In this document: positions 1 to 7,083 of the stretch, one piece after another | Position numbering within the stretch: the stretch's first letter is position 1 | Layout: each line of letters starts with the position of its first letter | Origin: Bacteroidota bacterium | GTDB taxonomy: Bacteria; Bacteroidota; Bacteroidia; NS11-12g; UBA9320 | Length of the DNA: 9,537 bases | Direction of reading: 5' to 3' | Assembly: GCA_003485825.1 (NCBI GenBank) | Contig: DNHN01000005.1 | Location: 1 to 9,537, forward strand | Made by a program: the position numbers and the translations under genes | Notes under the pieces: generated by a model | What the model was told of the DNA's origin: nothing | Databases searched by the model: none | Seen by the model: the letters and a program-made list of their open reading frames with translations, nothing else

Positions 1-1359
1 GGATATGCTATTTGGGAGAAAATGCAGGCTGAACTAGACCGTAGATTTAAAGAAACGGGACACGAAAACGCGTACTTCCCTCTTTTTGTCCCTAAAAGTC
101 TCTTTGAAGCCGAAGAAAAAAATGCAGAAGGTTTTGCCAAAGAATGCGCTGTTGTCACACACTATAGATTAGAGACCGACCCGGACAAACCGGGTAAACT
201 GAGAGTAGATCCTAATGCAAAGCTAGAAGAAGAACTTATCGTACGACCTACGAGTGAGGCTATCATATGGAATACCTACAAAGGATGGATACAGAGCTAC
301 AGAGACCTTCCTCTTTTGATCAATCAATGGGCTAACGTAGTTCGTTGGGAGATGCGTACACGTTTATTTCTTCGTACGGCAGAGTTTCTGTGGCAAGAAG
401 GTCACACCGCTCACGCAACCAAAACGGAAGCAGAAGCAGAAACCGATCAGATGGTACGTGTATATGAAGAATTTTCGAGGAACATACTCGCTATACCAAC
501 TATTATGGGACACAAAACGGAGAGTGAACGTTTTGCAGGAGCAGAAGACACATTGTGTATTGAGGGTCTCATGCAAGATGGAAAAGCTCTGCAAATGGGA
601 ACTTCTCATTTCTTAGGTCAAAACTTCGCTAAAGCTTTTGATGTGAAATTTGCCACTAAAGAGGGAAAACTAGAACACGTATGGGCAACTAGCTGGGGCG
701 TGAGTACCCGCCTCATGGGAGCACTCATTATGGCTCACTCAGATGATGAGGGACTGGTACTTCCTCCAAATCTGGCGCCAATACAAGTAGTAATAGTGCC
801 TATTTACAAAGGATTAGAACAGTTAGAAGCTATTAGTGAAAAGATAGATCCAATTATTAAAAATCTAAGAGCCAAAGGGATCAGCGTGAAGTTTGACGCG
901 CGAGATACGCACAAGCCAGGATTTAAATTTGCCGAGTGGGAACTCAAAGGAGTGCCTGTCCGAATAGCTATCGGGAATAGAGATCTAGAAGCTGGCACGG
1001 TAGAAGTAGCACGTAGAGACACTAAAGAGAAGCACTCTTATGAGCTAACCGATATAGAAAACAAAATAGAAAATCTACTCGCAGTGATGCAAGACCACAT
1101 TTACATGAAAGCTTTGAACTTTAGAGATAACCATACTACATTAGTCAATACGTGGGAGGAGTTTCAAGAAGTGCTAGAAGGTAAAGGAGGCTTTATCTCT
1201 GCACACTGGGACGGTACCGCAGAAACTGAAGAAAAAATTCAACAAGCGACGAAGGCAACTATCCGGTGTATTCCTTTCGACAACCCACAAGAAAACGGTA
1301 TATGCGTATTCTCTGGGAAGCCGAGTAAGGAAAGAGTACTGTTTGCTAAGGCGTATTAG
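1..1359 (+). CDS. proS: Prolyl-tRNA synthetase, archaeal/eukaryotic-like type (5' partial)
   Basis: Cytoplasmic class II aminoacyl-tRNA synthetase that charges tRNA-Pro with proline using ATP. The reading frame is open from base 1 and begins GYAIWEK, a conserved internal stretch of this family. The ATG at 22 is therefore an internal methionine, and roughly 40 N-terminal residues lie outside the window. Visible landmarks are the RPTSE substrate-binding motif (nt 244-258), class II motif 2 around VVRWE and [11 protein letters not shown] (about nt 340-405), and motif 3 TSWGVSTR (nt 688-711). These are followed by the anticodon-binding domain (about nt 780-1080) and a C-terminal domain ending in the family's terminal tyrosine. 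There is no large editing insertion between motifs 2 and 3, which separates it from the E. coli-type enzyme. The C-terminal domain keeps only two cysteines, so zinc binding there is doubtful. The gene ends at TAG 1357-1359, and a short repeat follows. Confidence 0.96.
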   Translation, partial: GYAIWEKMQAELDRRFKETGHENAYFPLFVPKSLFEAEEKNAEGFAKECAVVTHYRLETDPDKPGKLRVDPNAKLEEELIVRPTSEAIIWNTYKGWIQSYRDLPLLINQWANVVRWEMRTRLFLRTAEFLWQEGHTAHATKTEAEAETDQMVRVYEEFSRNILAIPTIMGHKTESERFAGAEDTLCIEGLMQDGKALQMGTSHFLGQNFAKAFDVKFATKEGKLEHVWATSWGVSTRLMGALIMAHSDDEGLVLPPNLAPIQVVIVPIYKGLEQLEAISEKIDPIIKNLRAKGISVKFDARDTHKPGFKFAEWELKGVPVRIAIGNRDLEAGTVEVARRDTKEKHSYELTDIENKIENLLAVMQDHIYMKALNFRDNHTTLVNTWEEFQEVLEGKGGFISAHWDGTAETEEKIQQATKATIRCIPFDNPQENGICVFSGKPSKERVLFAKAY

Positions 1360-1364
1360 TTTTT

Positions 1365-1393
1365 GTCTCCCTGAGCGGAGTAGAAGGGTGCAC
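1365..1393. repeat. Degenerate palindromic intergenic repeat downstream of proS
   Basis: A GC-richer island lies in the 63-base gap after proS, with CCCTGAGCGGAG (1369-1380) followed by TAGAAGGG (1381-1388). The outer arms CCCT (1369-1372) and AGGG (1385-1388) can pair, and CTCC (1367-1370) can instead pair with GGAG (1377-1380). From memory, it resembles the dispersed CCCTGAGCGGAGTCGAAGGG-type element common between genes in Flavobacteriia and relatives. This copy differs by at least one base and has imperfect outer arms. It could act as a transcript-end hairpin for proS, but the T tract lies before it (1360-1364), not after it. Only one copy is present in the window. Confidence 0.5.
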
Positions 1394-1422
1394 AAAGAGT
1401 TGAATGAGTTAAACAGTTATTA

Positions 1423-2058
1423 GTGAAAACGGAAGAGAAAAAAGAATCTAAACGCTATTCAAAATGGGTATTAGCATTTCTTATCCCCGCAGTTATTAGT
1501 GTAATTGGAGGCCTCTGGATAGCACTACGTATTCCTGAATATATAGGTGAAGGAGGGACGACTACAATGAGTATCCCTTTCAGGTATATTTTTACACTTT
1601 GGCTATTCTTATTTTTACTTTTTATCTATGCTCAGATTAAAGATTCTTCACTTTTTCAATTGCAGTGGCCAAAAAATCCTAAGATTGCGAGAATTTCAGG
1701 GTCTATTCTTACTATTCCTACATTTTCACTACTTTTTTCATTCGCAATTGTACACGCAATTTTTAGTATGCTAAATTATTCTTATGCGACCGATGAAGTT
1801 ATTATTAACGGGGAGCTTTACAAAAAAGAAATCATAGAAAAAAGGAGAGGTCGAAACATTAAAAAAACCAAAAATTACTACGTTTATTTTAATAAGGACA
1901 AACAATTTCGGTTTCAGACTTATAAGACTGTATATGATGAACTTAGAGAAGGAGACAGTTTGGAGTTCAAAGTGCTAAAAGGTAGACTAGACGGATACTA
2001 TGTTAAAGACTCCTTTAAATTCTCAAGGTTTATCGATACACCTGAAGTTTTGCAATAA
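1423..2058 (+). CDS. Membrane protein of unknown function, three predicted helices plus C-terminal domain
   Basis: I do not recognise this 211-residue protein. It starts at GTG 1423. An in-frame TGA lies at 1405-1407 and the next ATG is 48 codons in, past the first membrane segment, so GTG is the best start. There is no clear Shine-Dalgarno site. The N-terminus (residues 1-14) is lysine-rich and charged. Hydrophobic segments lie at about 15-35, 52-71 and 92-117. Residues 118-211 form a soluble, probably beta-rich tail with a very basic patch (about 134-150), then the stretches YYVYFNKDKQFRF and REGDSLEFKVLKG. That arrangement recalls small membrane-anchored beta domains of DUF3592-like proteins, but this is only an impression. 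The gene follows proS by 63 bases and converges on ccmB, 38 bases away. Codon use and base composition do not stand out. Confidence 0.75.
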   Translation: MKTEEKKESKRYSKWVLAFLIPAVISVIGGLWIALRIPEYIGEGGTTTMSIPFRYIFTLWLFLFLLFIYAQIKDSSLFQLQWPKNPKIARISGSILTIPTFSLLFSFAIVHAIFSMLNYSYATDEVIINGELYKKEIIEKRRGRNIKKTKNYYVYFNKDKQFRFQTYKTVYDELREGDSLEFKVLKGRLDGYYVKDSFKFSRFIDTPEVLQ

Positions 2059-2096
2059 AGCAACCCTTTATGCTTACAGTTTAAATTCTAGTAACC

Positions 2097-2762
2097 CTAC
2101 TCCTCCCAGACATACTTAAATAGCACTACAGATAGCACCAGCTGCATTACAAGAAGAAGAACTAACACCCCCCAGTCTTGCACATAGTTTAGATTATTTA
2201 AAGGAGAAAGCGCTTTGCTCGCCGACTTCAAACTTACCAAGAGACTTGGAATCAGCAATGGCAGACTTAGAATCATAGCTACCAAGCTACTGTTTTTGGC
2301 TCCGAGGGCCAAGGCAGAATTAAACGTAAACACAGCAGAATTACACAATGTGAAGAGTAACCCTGTAACCATATACTCCCAAAAGTGCGGGATGCTTTGG
2401 GGCAACCAAAACGACATTAATGCAGTTAGCACTACTAAGAAAAAAGCATTCACCAAAAACTGGTAAAGTATCTTAGATACAATAATGGCTCGGCTATCTA
2501 CTAAGAATTTGTAATAGAGTAAACTGCCTTTATTTTCCATCAAAAAACTCCGTCCTATGTTTTGCACTACGCCAAAGATGAGGACCACGTAGAAGAGGCT
2601 GTGCCATACATGATTACTTGCTTCCTTCTGAATGGTATAGATAATGAAGACCGACACTACAAGCAGTAATATCAAAGACCATAGAGCATACTTATTCTTC
2701 AGCTCCATTTTGAGCTCTTTTAGAAAAAGTTGTTTTATCTGCTTAATAAGTACAGTTTGCAT
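2097..2762 (-). CDS. ccmB: Haem exporter / cytochrome c maturation permease CcmB
   Basis: Inner-membrane subunit of the CcmAB ABC transporter, which in cytochrome c maturation works with CcmC, CcmD and CcmE to free haem-loaded CcmE. The 221-residue length matches the family (about 220). Six hydrophobic segments lie near residues 27-44, 52-68, 96-119, 128-148, 158-178 and 196-215. Family-like stretches are NIGRSFLMENKGSLLYYKF after TM2, equivalent to the LFRDD-EDGSLEQL region of E. coli CcmB, and GAKNSSLVAMILSLPLLIPS in TM5. The start chosen is the ATG at 2762. An in-frame ATG at 2786 would place the putative -7 promoter box inside the coding region. No ccmA, ccmC, ccmD or ccmE is adjacent: the gene downstream on this strand is absent because a convergent gene ends 38 bases away. 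It is divergent from the TerB-like/accC operon. Confidence 0.87.
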   Translation of the reverse strand: MQTVLIKQIKQLFLKELKMELKNKYALWSLILLLVVSVFIIYTIQKEASNHVWHSLFYVVLIFGVVQNIGRSFLMENKGSLLYYKFLVDSRAIIVSKILYQFLVNAFFLVVLTALMSFWLPQSIPHFWEYMVTGLLFTLCNSAVFTFNSALALGAKNSSLVAMILSLPLLIPSLLVSLKSASKALSPLNNLNYVQDWGVLVLLLVMQLVLSVVLFKYVWEE

Positions 2763-2769
2763 AAATTTG
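2762..2769 (+). promoter_or_regulatory. Putative -7 promoter box for the TerB-like/accC operon
   Basis: TAAATTTG matches TAnnTTTG exactly and ends 20 bases before the ATG at 2790. It overlaps the first base of the ccmB start codon on the other strand. A convincing -33 TTG at the usual spacing is not seen: the TTG at 2730-2732 is 29 bases away. That same TTG is 18 bases from TACAGTTTG (2751-2759), which has one extra spacer base and is an alternative box. Confidence 0.5.
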
Positions 2770-2775
2770 CCATCG

Positions 2776-2783
2776 CAAAAGTA
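2776..2783 (-). promoter_or_regulatory. Putative -7 promoter box for ccmB
   Basis: Read on the minus strand this is TACTTTTG, an exact match to the Bacteroidota -7 element TAnnTTTG. Only 13 bases separate it from the ccmB ATG at 2762, which implies a leader of fewer than about 10 bases. Candidate -33 TTG triplets on the minus strand are at 2801-2799 (15-base spacing) and 2809-2807 (23-base spacing). Both lie within the first codons of the divergent gene. Confidence 0.55.
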
Positions 2784-2789
2784 CATTTA

Positions 2790-3248
2790 ATGTTATACCA
2801 ATTACACAACTTATCCGCAGAAGAGCAAACGCTTGTACAGAGATCACCAATCTGGATAACGCTACTCATAGCGTGCGCGGACTACGATATCAAGGAGGAA
2901 GAGATAGACAGAGCCAAAGAAATCATACATATCAAATCGTTTGCAGTGCAAAACGATGTCAAGAATTTATATAAAAACTTGGATGAGCATGTGGATGAGG
3001 AAATAGACTTCGCATTGAAGTCACTTTCTGCCGACGGTGCAGAGCGTATGTTATTTTTGGAGCAGCATATTGCCAAGCTGAACGACATATTTCCTAAACT
3101 GGATCATACGTATGCCAAACAACTATACAATAGCCTCGTGAGCTTAGCTACTTCTGTAGCTAGAGCGGAAGGAGGTCTTTTCGGTATACGTAAAATAGGC
3201 CAGGACGAGGCTAAGTACATTCACCTACCAATGCTCCAAAAACCTTGA
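2790..3248 (+). CDS. TerB-like helical protein, function unknown
   Basis: A 152-residue, apparently all-helical soluble protein with no signal peptide. I read it as TerB-like (tellurite-resistance TerB fold) from the pattern ACADYDIKEEEID at residues 28-40, which resembles the acidic metal-site motif ADG....EE, and a second, weaker site ARAEGGLFGIRKIGQDEAKYI-like at about 124-144. The fold is widespread in Bacteroidota proteins of unknown role, and nothing here indicates tellurite resistance. The start chosen is ATG 2790. An upstream in-frame TTG at 2730 would run through the promoter and into ccmB, so it is rejected. The last base of the gene overlaps accC: TTG start 3245-3247 and TGA stop 3246-3248 share TTGA. 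The two genes are therefore almost certainly one operon with coupled translation. A role linked to acyl-CoA carboxylase is inference from position only. Confidence 0.8.
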   Translation: MLYQLHNLSAEEQTLVQRSPIWITLLIACADYDIKEEEIDRAKEIIHIKSFAVQNDVKNLYKNLDEHVDEEIDFALKSLSADGAERMLFLEQHIAKLNDIFPKLDHTYAKQLYNSLVSLATSVARAEGGLFGIRKIGQDEAKYIHLPMLQKP

Positions 3249-4714
3249 AAAAAATCTTAATAGCAAACCGTGGTGAAATCGCCGTACGAGTGATAAAAAC
3301 CTGCCGAAAGATGGGTATCTCCACAGTGGCTATTTACTCGGAAGCAGACCGAGACTCTAAGCATGTGCAGCTCGCTGATGAAGCTTTCTGTGTAGGGCCA
3401 GCAGCCAGTGCGGAGAGTTATCTGCAAGCGGAAAAAATCATCCAAATCTGCAAAGACAATGCCGTGGATGGCATACATCCTGGATACGGCTTCTTGTCTG
3501 AAAATGCAGGCTTTGTTAAAAAAGTAACGGATGCAGGTATCACTTTTATAGGTCCTAGCCCAGAAGCCATAGATCTAATGGGCAGTAAAATTGCGAGTAA
3601 GCAGGCCGTAGAAAAATACGGTGTACCCTTAGTTCCAGGCATTAACCATGCCGTAGAAGATATCGCAGAAGCAGCTGATATAGCTGATCAGATAGGTTAC
3701 CCCGTACTTGTAAAAGCAAGTGCTGGTGGTGGTGGAAAGGGCATGCGTATAGTGCATAAACCCGAAGACCTAGAAAGCCAGATGAGAACTGCTCAAAGTG
3801 AAGCTCAAAGTGCTTTTGGTGATCGATCTGTATTTATTGAAAAATTTGTAACTAAGCCTCGCCATATTGAGATACAGCTGATAGCAGATAATCACGGTAG
3901 TGTTATTTACCTTCTCGAGCGAGAGTGTTCTATCCAGCGTAGACACCAGAAACTAGTAGAAGAAGCACCTAGCGCTGTACTTACAGATACACTGCGAAAA
4001 GAGATGGGAGAAGCTGCGGTAAACGTAGCTAAAGCGTGCAATTATTCTGGAGCAGGAACGGTAGAATTCTTGTTGGATGCGGACCACAAGTTTTATTTCC
4101 TAGAAATGAACACACGTCTTCAAGTAGAACATCCGGTAACTGAGCTTATCACTGGACTAGACCTGGTAGCTGAGCAAATAAAAGTAGCTCGAGGAGAAAA
4201 ACTGGACTACGTACAGGAAGACATCAAAGCTCATGGACACGCCATAGAACTTCGCCTTACCGCTGAAGAACCGGAAAATGATTTTGTACCTGCCATAGGA
4301 TCTATAGAAAAGTACGACCCACCTCAGCATGAATGGGTTCGGTTAGATGATTTCGTTTACGAAGGCTATGAAATCCCAATCTACTACGATAATATGTTTG
4401 CAAAACTTATTGTATGGGGAGAAGACCGCACGCAAGCTATACAGCGAATGATAATCGCGTGTAACGAGTTTACCATAGAAGGTGTGCCCACTACGCTAGA
4501 CTTTGGACGATTCGTTATGCAACATCCAAAGTTTGTAGAAGGAGATTTTGACACCAATTTCATTGCGCAATACTACACGCCCGAAGCTCGTGCAGAGCAA
4601 GATGCAGATTTCAATAAAGCCGCTGCACTTTTCACCTACTTAGAGTTCAATGAACACAAAAAAGTAAAAGTGACGGAGCATTCCTCTGGTAATTGGAGAA
4701 GAAGAAATGGTTGA
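3245..4714 (+). CDS. accC: Biotin carboxylase subunit of acetyl/acyl-CoA carboxylase
   Basis: ATP-grasp enzyme that carboxylates biotin on its carrier protein using bicarbonate and ATP, the first half-reaction of acetyl-CoA (or propionyl/acyl-CoA) carboxylase. It has 489 residues, against 449 in E. coli AccC. The N-terminal fold begins KKILIANRGEIAVRVI (2-17). The glycine-rich ATP loop is KASAGGGGKGM (157-167). Counterparts of E. coli active-site residues are present: K115, K157, H207, K236, E274, E287, N289, R291, E295 and R337. The extra roughly 40 C-terminal residues (about 450-489, ending NWRRRNG) carry no biotin site (no MKM motif), so this is not a fused alpha subunit. The start is TTG 3245, giving the canonical MKKILIANRGE N-terminus and overlapping the upstream stop. 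No biotin carrier or carboxyltransferase gene is adjacent. The substrate (acetyl- versus propionyl-CoA) cannot be decided from this subunit. Confidence 0.95.
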   Translation: MKKILIANRGEIAVRVIKTCRKMGISTVAIYSEADRDSKHVQLADEAFCVGPAASAESYLQAEKIIQICKDNAVDGIHPGYGFLSENAGFVKKVTDAGITFIGPSPEAIDLMGSKIASKQAVEKYGVPLVPGINHAVEDIAEAADIADQIGYPVLVKASAGGGGKGMRIVHKPEDLESQMRTAQSEAQSAFGDRSVFIEKFVTKPRHIEIQLIADNHGSVIYLLERECSIQRRHQKLVEEAPSAVLTDTLRKEMGEAAVNVAKACNYSGAGTVEFLLDADHKFYFLEMNTRLQVEHPVTELITGLDLVAEQIKVARGEKLDYVQEDIKAHGHAIELRLTAEEPENDFVPAIGSIEKYDPPQHEWVRLDDFVYEGYEIPIYYDNMFAKLIVWGEDRTQAIQRMIIACNEFTIEGVPTTLDFGRFVMQHPKFVEGDFDTNFIAQYYTPEARAEQDADFNKAAALFTYLEFNEHKKVKVTEHSSGNWRRRNG

Positions 4715-4908
4715 TCTTTCTTAATCACCGAAGTAATACTGTCAAATTGCTCAGAGAGTTTAAAAGTTAATTTAAGCCACAGCTCTCAGTCCCTTTTGTT
4801 TGTAAAGCGCAAAATATTTACGTTCATAGACCCAAAGCCTGCTTTAAAATTCATTTGGGGCTAAATTGAAGTCCGTTCGCATTTAACTCTTTTTATATTC
4901 GCCCCACC
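4715..4908. other. Intergenic gap between accC and tex with weak hairpins
   Basis: No gene is seen in these 194 bases. Two weak foldable stretches are present. In the first, GAGAG (4754-4758) plus TTAAA (4760-4764) face TTTAA (4771-4775) plus CTCTC (4783-4787), followed by a T-rich run (about 4792-4800) that could end the accC transcript. In the second, CCCAAA (4831-4836) and TTTGGG (4854-4859) enclose a 17-base loop. Neither is a strong rho-independent terminator. The tex promoter box lies at the right end. Confidence 0.3.
4894..4901 (+). promoter_or_regulatory. Putative -7 promoter box for tex
   Basis: TATATTCG differs by one base from TAnnTTTG. It ends only 7 bases before the TTG start at 4909, so transcription would begin within a few bases of the start codon and the mRNA would be close to leaderless. 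A TTG at 4866-4868 lies 25 bases upstream, which is rather far for a -33 element. Confidence 0.4.
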
Positions 4909-7017
4909 TTGAACAAACGAATAGCACAAAGCATCAATATCTCCGAAAAACAAGTAGCCGTTGTACTAAGACTACTTGCTGAAGGGGGAACTATCCCTTT
5001 CATAGCTCGGTATAGAAAAGAAGCTACTGGCAGTCTAGATGAGATTGCTATCGAAAAGATAGACAATGCGCAAAAAACACTTAAAGAGTTAGAGAAACGC
5101 AAAGCGTCTATACTCGAAAAACTCGCAGAGCTAAGAGTAAATAAGCCCAGCTTAATAGAACAAATAAAAAACTGCTACGACCCCAAAGAACTGGAAGACC
5201 TCTACCTTCCCTACAAGCAGAAACGTAAGACGAAAGCCACCGTAGCCATAGAAAATGGATTAGAGCCTTTGGCAAAAATCATCATGAGTCAACGGCAGAA
5301 CGACATTATGACTCAGGCGTACCGTTATGCACGCAACGGACTAACTGCTGATGCGCTAGAAGGAGCTCGCCATATCATAGCTGAATGGGTCAGTGAGAGT
5401 AAAGCCGCACGAGACACCATTAGAACTAGCTTTGAGAGACACGCCACACTGATCGCCAAAGTAGATAAAAAGAAGGCAGCTGAAGCACAGAAGTACAAGG
5501 ATTACTTTGATTTTAGTCAAACCATACATCGTACACCAAGTCATAGACTGCTTGCTATTTTTAGAGCTGAGAAAGAAGGATTTCTGAAGGTTAAAATAGA
5601 AATAGATACGGACAGAGCACTGGAACGACTTGAGCGCATCTTCATTCGCTCCAATACAGATGCCGCTGACCACATAAGGCTGGCCGTAAAAGATAGTTAT
5701 AAACGACTCCTTGCGCCTAGCATAGTAACTGAAGTGCGCAAAGAAGCTAAGGAAAAAGCAGACCAAGAGGCTATTGAAATCTTTAAAAACAACCTTACCC
5801 AATTACTCATGGCTGCTCCACTTGGAAGCAAGAACGTCCTTGCACTAGACCCAGGTTTTAGATCTGGATGTAAGCTTACATGTCTAGATACTCAAGGCAA
5901 CTTAACACACCACAGCACTGTCTATCCGCATCCACCTCAGAACAAGACCAAGGAGGCTAGTCTTAGCATTGAGAACTTAATTAAGAAACACCATATTGAA
6001 GCCATAGCCATAGGGAATGGGACTGCTGGCAGAGATACCGAACAGTTTATAAAGAGCCTTTTACCCAAAGACAGCACCATCGAAGTCTACCTTATTAGCG
6101 AAGCAGGTGCATCTATCTATTCTGCTAGCGAGGCTGCTAGAGAAGAGTTCCCTGACTTAGATCTTACCGTCCGGGGATCTGTATCGATAGGCCGCAGGCT
6201 TATGGACCCTCTAGCAGAACTTGTAAAAATAGACCCCAAAAGCATAGGGGTAGGCCAGTATCAACATGACGTAGATCAAGGCAAACTAAAAGCGAGCTTA
6301 GATAACGTAGTGAGTTTTGCCGTAAATAAAGTCGGAGTAAACGCAAATACCGCAAGCAAACACCTCCTTCAGCATGTGGCGGGACTTGGTCCTAAACTTG
6401 GGCAAAATATAGTGGAATATAGAAATACCAATGGGCCATTCAAGACGATAGAATCTATCAAAAAGGTACAAGGTTATGGAGCAAAGGCGTTTGAGCAATC
6501 TGCAGGTTTTCTTAGAGTGGTAGACGGGGACAATCCGCTGGATGAGAGTGCTGTTCACCCGGAGAGCTATGCCATCGTAAAAAAAATGGCGTTAAAAAAC
6601 AATCTTGACCTTAAGCAACTCATCGGAAATGAAACTGCTATAAGTGAGCTTAAACTTCAAGAATTTGTCACTGAAACAATAGGTTTACCCACGCTAAAAG
6701 ATATCGTCACTGAACTCAAAAAACCTGGTTTAGACCCTCGAGGTGCAGCTAAGACTATCGTCTTTGATGACAGGATTCGCGACATAAAAGATATTCAGGT
6801 GGGGATGAGATTGCAAGGCAAAGTGAGTAACCTTACTAAGTTCGGTGCATTCGTAGATATAGGGGTAAAAGAAAATGGGCTTATTCATATATCGGAAATC
6901 TCAGATAGGCGTATCTCAGACCCTGCAGAAGTACTACACCTGGAGCAGGCAATAACAGCTAGAGTTATCGAGGTAGACATAGACAGAAAGCGAATAGCCT
7001 TAAGTTTAAAAGAGTAA
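4909..7017 (+). CDS. tex: Tex-family RNA-binding transcription accessory protein
   Basis: Cytoplasmic nucleic-acid-binding protein of the Tex/YhgF family (related to eukaryotic Spt6). It is thought to act on transcription, and in several bacteria it affects stress tolerance or virulence gene expression. It has 702 residues, slightly short for the family (B. subtilis YdcI 719, E. coli YhgF 773). Domains in order: an N-terminal helical Tex region (1 to about 200) with ISEKQVAVVLRLLAEG and TIPFIARYRKEATGSLDE; a YqgF/RNase H-like domain (about 307-430) starting NVLALDPGFRSG; the Tex signature IGVGQYQHDVDQ (446-457); helix-hairpin-helix repeats (about 475-545); and a C-terminal S1 domain (about 630-702) with TKFGAFVDIGVKENGLIHIS. 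The protein ends right after S1. The start is TTG 4909: the frame is open only back to 4870, contains no ATG or GTG, and family alignment fits TTG. The next gene starts 66 bases downstream. Confidence 0.94.
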   Translation: MNKRIAQSINISEKQVAVVLRLLAEGGTIPFIARYRKEATGSLDEIAIEKIDNAQKTLKELEKRKASILEKLAELRVNKPSLIEQIKNCYDPKELEDLYLPYKQKRKTKATVAIENGLEPLAKIIMSQRQNDIMTQAYRYARNGLTADALEGARHIIAEWVSESKAARDTIRTSFERHATLIAKVDKKKAAEAQKYKDYFDFSQTIHRTPSHRLLAIFRAEKEGFLKVKIEIDTDRALERLERIFIRSNTDAADHIRLAVKDSYKRLLAPSIVTEVRKEAKEKADQEAIEIFKNNLTQLLMAAPLGSKNVLALDPGFRSGCKLTCLDTQGNLTHHSTVYPHPPQNKTKEASLSIENLIKKHHIEAIAIGNGTAGRDTEQFIKSLLPKDSTIEVYLISEAGASIYSASEAAREEFPDLDLTVRGSVSIGRRLMDPLAELVKIDPKSIGVGQYQHDVDQGKLKASLDNVVSFAVNKVGVNANTASKHLLQHVAGLGPKLGQNIVEYRNTNGPFKTIESIKKVQGYGAKAFEQSAGFLRVVDGDNPLDESAVHPESYAIVKKMALKNNLDLKQLIGNETAISELKLQEFVTETIGLPTLKDIVTELKKPGLDPRGAAKTIVFDDRIRDIKDIQVGMRLQGKVSNLTKFGAFVDIGVKENGLIHISEISDRRISDPAEVLHLEQAITARVIEVDIDRKRIALSLKE

Positions 7018-7066
7018 TTCCCATAAGGCTCAAAAACTTGATTACTGAGTTTGAATTTACTAACGC

Positions 7067-7074
7067 TACCTTTG
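7067..7074 (+). promoter_or_regulatory. Putative -7 promoter box for the DEAD-box helicase gene
   Basis: TACCTTTG is an exact TAnnTTTG match, 9 bases before the ATG at 7084, giving an inferred leader of about 4 bases. TTG triplets upstream are at 7051-7053 (13-base spacing) and 7038-7040 (26-base spacing), so the -33 element is uncertain. The box argues against the in-frame TTG at 7051 being the start codon. Confidence 0.55.
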
Positions 7075-7083
7075 CAAACGCTC

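Noticed and set aside
364..609. Minus-strand open frame inside proS, and similar ones at 804-1022 and 1174-1395
   Set aside because: They lie opposite a strongly conserved synthetase frame, have no family resemblance and no promoter or start context.
2215..2466. Plus-strand open frame of 83 codons antisense to ccmB
   Set aside because: ccmB on the other strand has a convincing family match over its full length; this frame shows no recognisable protein features.
2790..3248. Tellurite-resistance function for the TerB-like gene
   Set aside because: The fold resemblance does not imply the function; no other ter genes are nearby and the neighbour is a metabolic carboxylase.
2882..3642. Minus-strand open frames opposite the TerB-like gene and accC
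   Set aside because: They are serine- or cysteine-rich products of the antisense of good coding frames, with no independent evidence.
5356..5802. 148-codon minus-strand frame inside tex
   Set aside because: It is the longest shadow in the window but lies wholly opposite conserved Tex sequence, and its product looks like antisense translation (many F, S and C) with no start signals.
7028..7059. Possible hairpin CTCA/TGAG after tex as a terminator
   Set aside because: The stem has only four firm pairs, alternative pairings compete, and no T tract follows.
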